64,000 bases of DNA. It comes from Mucor racemosus. Its lineage: Eukaryota > Mucoromycota > Mucoromycetes > Mucorales > Mucoraceae. Positions 59,982-64,000 of this stretch are shown here, piece by piece. The notes below the pieces were generated by a model. The model did no database searches and was not told the DNA's origin. It was given only the letters and a program-made list of their open reading frames with translations. Position numbers and translations under genes: made by a program. The stretch lies in contig JAPEHQ010000015.1 in assembly GCA_027405735.1 (NCBI GenBank), forward strand, positions 1,054,001-1,118,000, written 5' to 3'. How positions within the stretch are numbered: position 1 is the stretch's first letter; each line of letters opens with the position of its first letter.

Positions 59982-62900
59982 ATGAGTGGACAAAAATTAA
60001 CAGTTACATGTAATAGAAGCAAAAAATTTACAACATGAACATTTTCTCATGCAAAATTTACTTTTTTTTTCATAGACTGTGATGAATATGAAGTTTGGCC
60101 ACTGATTGCAGATGATTTATCGGCTCGACTTCCACTTCGAAATTTAAAGTGGCAGCCATCTAGTCAACGCGCAGAGTGTCTTATCCCTATACTCGAAGTA
60201 GATTTAAAGCGTTTCACCATAGACCATACCCCTCAACCATTGTCAACTACACAAACAACCTATTTAAACTTGTATTTTGTTTCGTGCGAGGTATAATTAA
60301 TCTCAAACCCGCTATTTTTTAATAACCTAATGCGCTTTGCTTTGTATGCTAGGATAATGAGGTCTATAAAACAAAAGTTAGACGAAATATTCGTAACTGG
60401 GTAGAAACTATTCAATCCAAAAAAAATCAAGAATGGCTTATTGTGTATGTGGCCGATACAGAAGCTAAAAGAACCAACAACTATTTAGGTTTAAAATCAT
60501 CTGTTTACGATAAAATCAGAACAGATTTCAATCCACCAAAGCAAGATCGGTATGCTTAAATATATGCAAAATAAATATGCCCTGAATATGTTAATAATCT
60601 TGTGATTTAGATGTGCTTATATTCGTAAAAAGGATCCCGAAGGTCCTCAATCTGAATTATGGACATCATTCATGGAAAAGATGAAGGAATGTATTCTATC
60701 AAGCTTTGATTTACAAGTACTTCAGATACAGGAAGACACTAGAAGATTGGATATGCAAAGACATATGCCGGGATGGAATTATTGTACATTTTTCATTTTG
60801 AAAGAAGGTTTAGCACAGGCATTTGAAATCATGACCTTGTATGAAGATGCATTAATTCAATATGATGAACTAGAAGCATCATTTTTTCAAGTATTAAGAG
60901 GTTGATATATATATAAATACATATAAAAAAAGTCGAAACAAAGCATTTACATAACTCTATTAGATAAAGCATTGGCCTGGTTCGGGCATTTTGGAGGTAC
61001 AGATTCAGGGGACGATAGTGGAAATATTTTGGATTTCAAACGAAAGAATTATCGCGATTTGATCAACAAGAACATCATCTCTGTATTTGACTTTAGGAGT
61101 TATCTTTTTGCAAGGCAATGTCGCATGCTTCTCAAATTACATAGAGTAATTGAGGTTACTGCACGAGCTCAACTCTTTATTACCAACTTTATTCCATCAA
61201 TTAGAGAAAATGAAGAGCATTTGCCCGAGAATTTCGTAGAATCTTGGGTATTTTCTGCTTGCATGAATGTAGTTAATGAATGCGAGCCTTTGTCTTCTCA
61301 ATTGATTGTCAATAATGCAGATTTAGTTGTATCTTACAATGCAGTCAAGGCAGATTTACTGCTTACAGCTAGACGTCAGTTGGATAAAATTGGTGTAAAG
61401 TGTGGACATTTGCCAATGACGGATCCATTCTCAATCTATATCAATCACACAGACCCTCATAAACCACTCAACCCGGATGAACCAAAGAAATTAATCACAA
61501 ATGTCAAATTATTGGAAGCTATCGAATCAGTAGACGCATTTGACAAGACGTACATGGGATTGAGTACAAGAGCAATCAAGAGTTATGATGCTAGTTTCAG
61601 ATCAAGAGCTGCTTTGAACGTCCATGGTGACATTGCTGCTTTAAAATAGTAAGTTGACCATTCCATTCATCAAGATTTATATTAATGCCATCTCTGATTT
61701 ACTTAGTATCCGGGAAAAATATGAGGAAGCTGTCAGAATTTACGAATCCATGATTTGGAGATACGGCGAGCATGAATGGAGTTCCATTGAGAACAGTTTA
61801 TTGATCAAATGTGCTGATTCACAAAAAAGATTAGGAAAAGCAGATCAATATGTTGAATCGCTTTTAGCATTATTGAAAAATTCCAAGTATCTCAAAGACC
61901 AGGAGGCTACTCATTATACTGATGAAATGATTGCAAATGTTGCAAAGTTAGATAAAGAGATTAAACGACCATTCCAACCTATTTTCTCTATTTCTGTGAT
62001 TGCAATCATTGACGATGGGTCATCTGTTGAAAGTACTAGCGTAGAAGTTTGTCTGGATAACCATTTACCAAAGAAAATTCATTATGATTCCATTTCTTTG
62101 AGACTTGTAGGTACTGATCCTGAACAAATCTGGTTTACGATTTCAGATCAAGATCTTGAACCTGGTAAAAACACATTTTTATTGACAAGCGAGACATCGA
62201 CATCTGGTAATTATGTGGTTGAAACCTGTGAAATGAAGATTGGCAAGCTTATTTTCAGTCATAATTTCCTTCGTCCTGGACAAAAGAAACGAGTAGTACG
62301 ACTGAATCATGATATGAATCAGTTATATGCAACTTTATCACAACCTCATGAAAGTAAGTTTCACATTTGAAATATGATATATGTATTAGTAACATTTTTG
62401 GCCCATAAGTTTGTTTGGGTGAAAGGCAAAGATTATCTGTTAAAATCGATAGTCGATCATGCTCTACTGCATCTGGCATATTATTATTGGAATCTCAAAC
62501 AGAAGGAATGGAGATTGTTCATGTTTCTAAAGTATCTGCTCTCATCAAATCCGCTAATGCAGAGGAAGAAAAGGGACAAGAAACTGAATTGGATATGTTG
62601 GCCACTGGAGAAATAATATTACCTGATTTAAAACCTAATGAATCTGTCGAACTTTTTGTTGTATATGAAGGTTCTTATACAGAATTTGATTATAGAGTAA
62701 GGCTTTTTTTTTTTTTTTTTTTTTTACATTTATAAATGGAAATATACAAGCATTAACTAAACACCTCACCAGATCAAAACAACCATTACTTATAAAATGA
62801 GTGACAAAAATCACAAGTTTGTATCTTCAGATTATGTTAAGGTTACAGTACCTTTGCTTGTTACAGAATCTACAATCTTTAGAGAAACTTGGTAAGAGGT

Positions 62901-64000
62901 TTTAATATATTTTGCTGGGGAAACTAACAATCTTTTTATAGTGTATTTTTAAAAGTGGAGCTTTCGTGCAATGGCGATTTACCAGTTCGTATTCTTGGTT
63001 CATTTGCAAAACCATCAACCTATTATTTAGTCGAAAGCCAATCTGATATGAAGCAATGTGCTTTAACTTTGTTCCCTAGGCAAACAGTGTCTTTTATATA
63101 TAAATTAGTCAAGAGAGAAGATAAATCAGATACTGATGGCGATAATGTGAACTCGAAAATACACTTTAATGTGAAATACCGATCTCTGAAAGATGGTAAT
63201 ATGGAACTCTTAATGTATCACATTTACAATGTCTAATACGTTTTTTATAGAGGTGGAAAATAGCCTTCAAATCATGCTAAGGAATAAGCTAAAGGAACTC
63301 AATTTGGATCAGCATTTGCCATATGTATTCCAAAAGGTAAAGGAAGCATTTTTGGGTTCTGTTGATTACTCCAGTTATGGTTTGACAGATGTAGTTCATC
63401 TTGATGACTTTGATGCAGAGCTTTGTGAATCTTTCTTACTTCACAGAGATTTAAAGACAAAGGTTCAACTATTAGATGCTATTGAAGAATTCTTTGAGGT
63501 AAGGAAAAATACATCTATACTACTTTTCAATGATATCAAGTATATTCTTTTTTCAGAAAAATGAAGCGATTACTGTACAACAAATTCAGCAGATATGGCC
63601 AAATCCTCAATTACATTCAATTGCTTTCCCTCTTGAGGTTCCTACCACCAAGGTGACTACAACTTATAACGAGAGGTTGTACATGAACTAATCAACTAAA
63701 ATAGATTACCCATACTGCTGAATTAATCCTCTCAGTGGAAAAGGATCTACTAGTATCTGAAGCATGTCCCTGCACACTTCGTATCAAACAACTTACTTAC
63801 TGGAATCCAGATAAAATTAAGGAAAACAATGATGATTTCTTTTACGATATCGATGTTGACTATGATAATTGGTTACTATCTGGCAAACGTCGTCTTCGCT
63901 TTGCTTCTAAACCTGATCAAGTTATGGAATTTCCTATTAGTTTGGTACCTCTTAAAACAGGAAATTTATTACTACCATCTGTGCGTGTTTCTGCTGTAAC
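59982..64000 (+). CDS. TRAPPC10/Trs130, TRAPP II subunit (3' truncated by window)
   Basis: Twelve exons read in phase: 59982-60009, 60076-60290, 60353-60549, 60611-60900, 60964-61648, 61707-62353, 62410-62696, 62773-62891, 62942-63195, 63251-63498, 63557-63652, 63705-64000. They give 1,120 residues so far; human TRAPPC10 is about 1,260. The short first exon (MSGQKLTVT) splices to YCDEYEVWPL. Family landmarks: CEDNEVYKTKVRRNIRNWVE, WLIVYVADTEAK, SSVYDKIRTDFN followed by DRCAYI, MPGWNYCTFFILKEGLAQAFEIM, YEDALIQYDELEA, and FDFRSYLFARQC in the alpha-helical N-terminal half. A beta-rich C-terminal half follows. The protein is a core subunit of TRAPP II, the tethering complex and Rab11/Ypt31-type exchange factor acting at late Golgi. 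One intron has an unusual GTTGAT donor (60901) and one a long T run. Confidence 0.93.

Noticed and set aside
59407..60013. Two frames just upstream of TRAPPC10
   Set aside because: No motif, AT-biased composition, and the second overlaps the TRAPPC10 start in another phase; neither joins in phase to the TRAPPC10 exons.
1..64000. CRISPR array, bacterial operon or phage content
   Set aside because: No regularly spaced short repeats; spliced genes and Golgi/TRAPP proteins show a nuclear eukaryotic genome.

Overview
This is a roughly 64 kb stretch of an AT-rich eukaryotic genome. The organism is most probably a filamentous fungus of the Mucoromycota (Mucorales-like). Three things point there: many short introns (about 45-75 bp, GTAAGT-like donors, TAG or CAG acceptors), genes a few kb apart with pyrimidine-rich leaders, and fungal-type products (a KRE2/MNT1-family mannosyltransferase, a UPF0658 Golgi membrane protein, an HSF-type factor with polyglutamine). 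The genus cannot be fixed from the sequence alone.

Nine protein genes lie in three islands. Island 1 (8.4-17 kb) holds an HSF-domain transcription factor (-), a large at least 15-exon helical protein I could not identify (-), and a CCDC97-domain protein (+). Island 2 (31.4-46 kb) holds a GT15 alpha-1,2-mannosyltransferase (+), a UPF0658 Golgi membrane protein (-), an ankyrin protein with a MYPT-like KVxF-ankyrin arrangement (+), a basic protein with a SILK motif and a Bni4-like C-terminal block (-), and a cullin-4 (+). Island 3 (60 kb to the right edge) is a TRAPPC10/Trs130 gene cut off by the window. All exon joins were read from the sequence and reading phase was checked across each splice. 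Themes are vesicle traffic and glycosylation (TRAPPC10, GT15, UPF0658), ubiquitin ligation (CUL4), and possibly protein phosphatase 1 targeting (two neighbouring genes).

The rest (about 1-7 kb, 17-31 kb, 46-58 kb) is a repeat landscape. A non-coding repeat of about 4.7 kb, with a direct repeat at its ends, occurs in both orientations as complete, permuted, inverted and truncated copies. Into it are nested two solo LTRs with clear 5-bp target duplications, a 386-bp inverted-repeat element with a 9-bp target duplication, a TA-flanked inverted-repeat element associated with an inverted segment, a 0.9 kb inverted-repeat element with a single 89-codon reading frame, and tandem repeats. A second repeat family (three copies) keeps one small reading frame open or nearly open. 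The repeats contain a tRNA-like pair of A and B boxes. No rRNA gene, CRISPR array or convincing intact tRNA was seen. Copy comparisons were made by eye, so repeat ends are approximate unless a target duplication is given.
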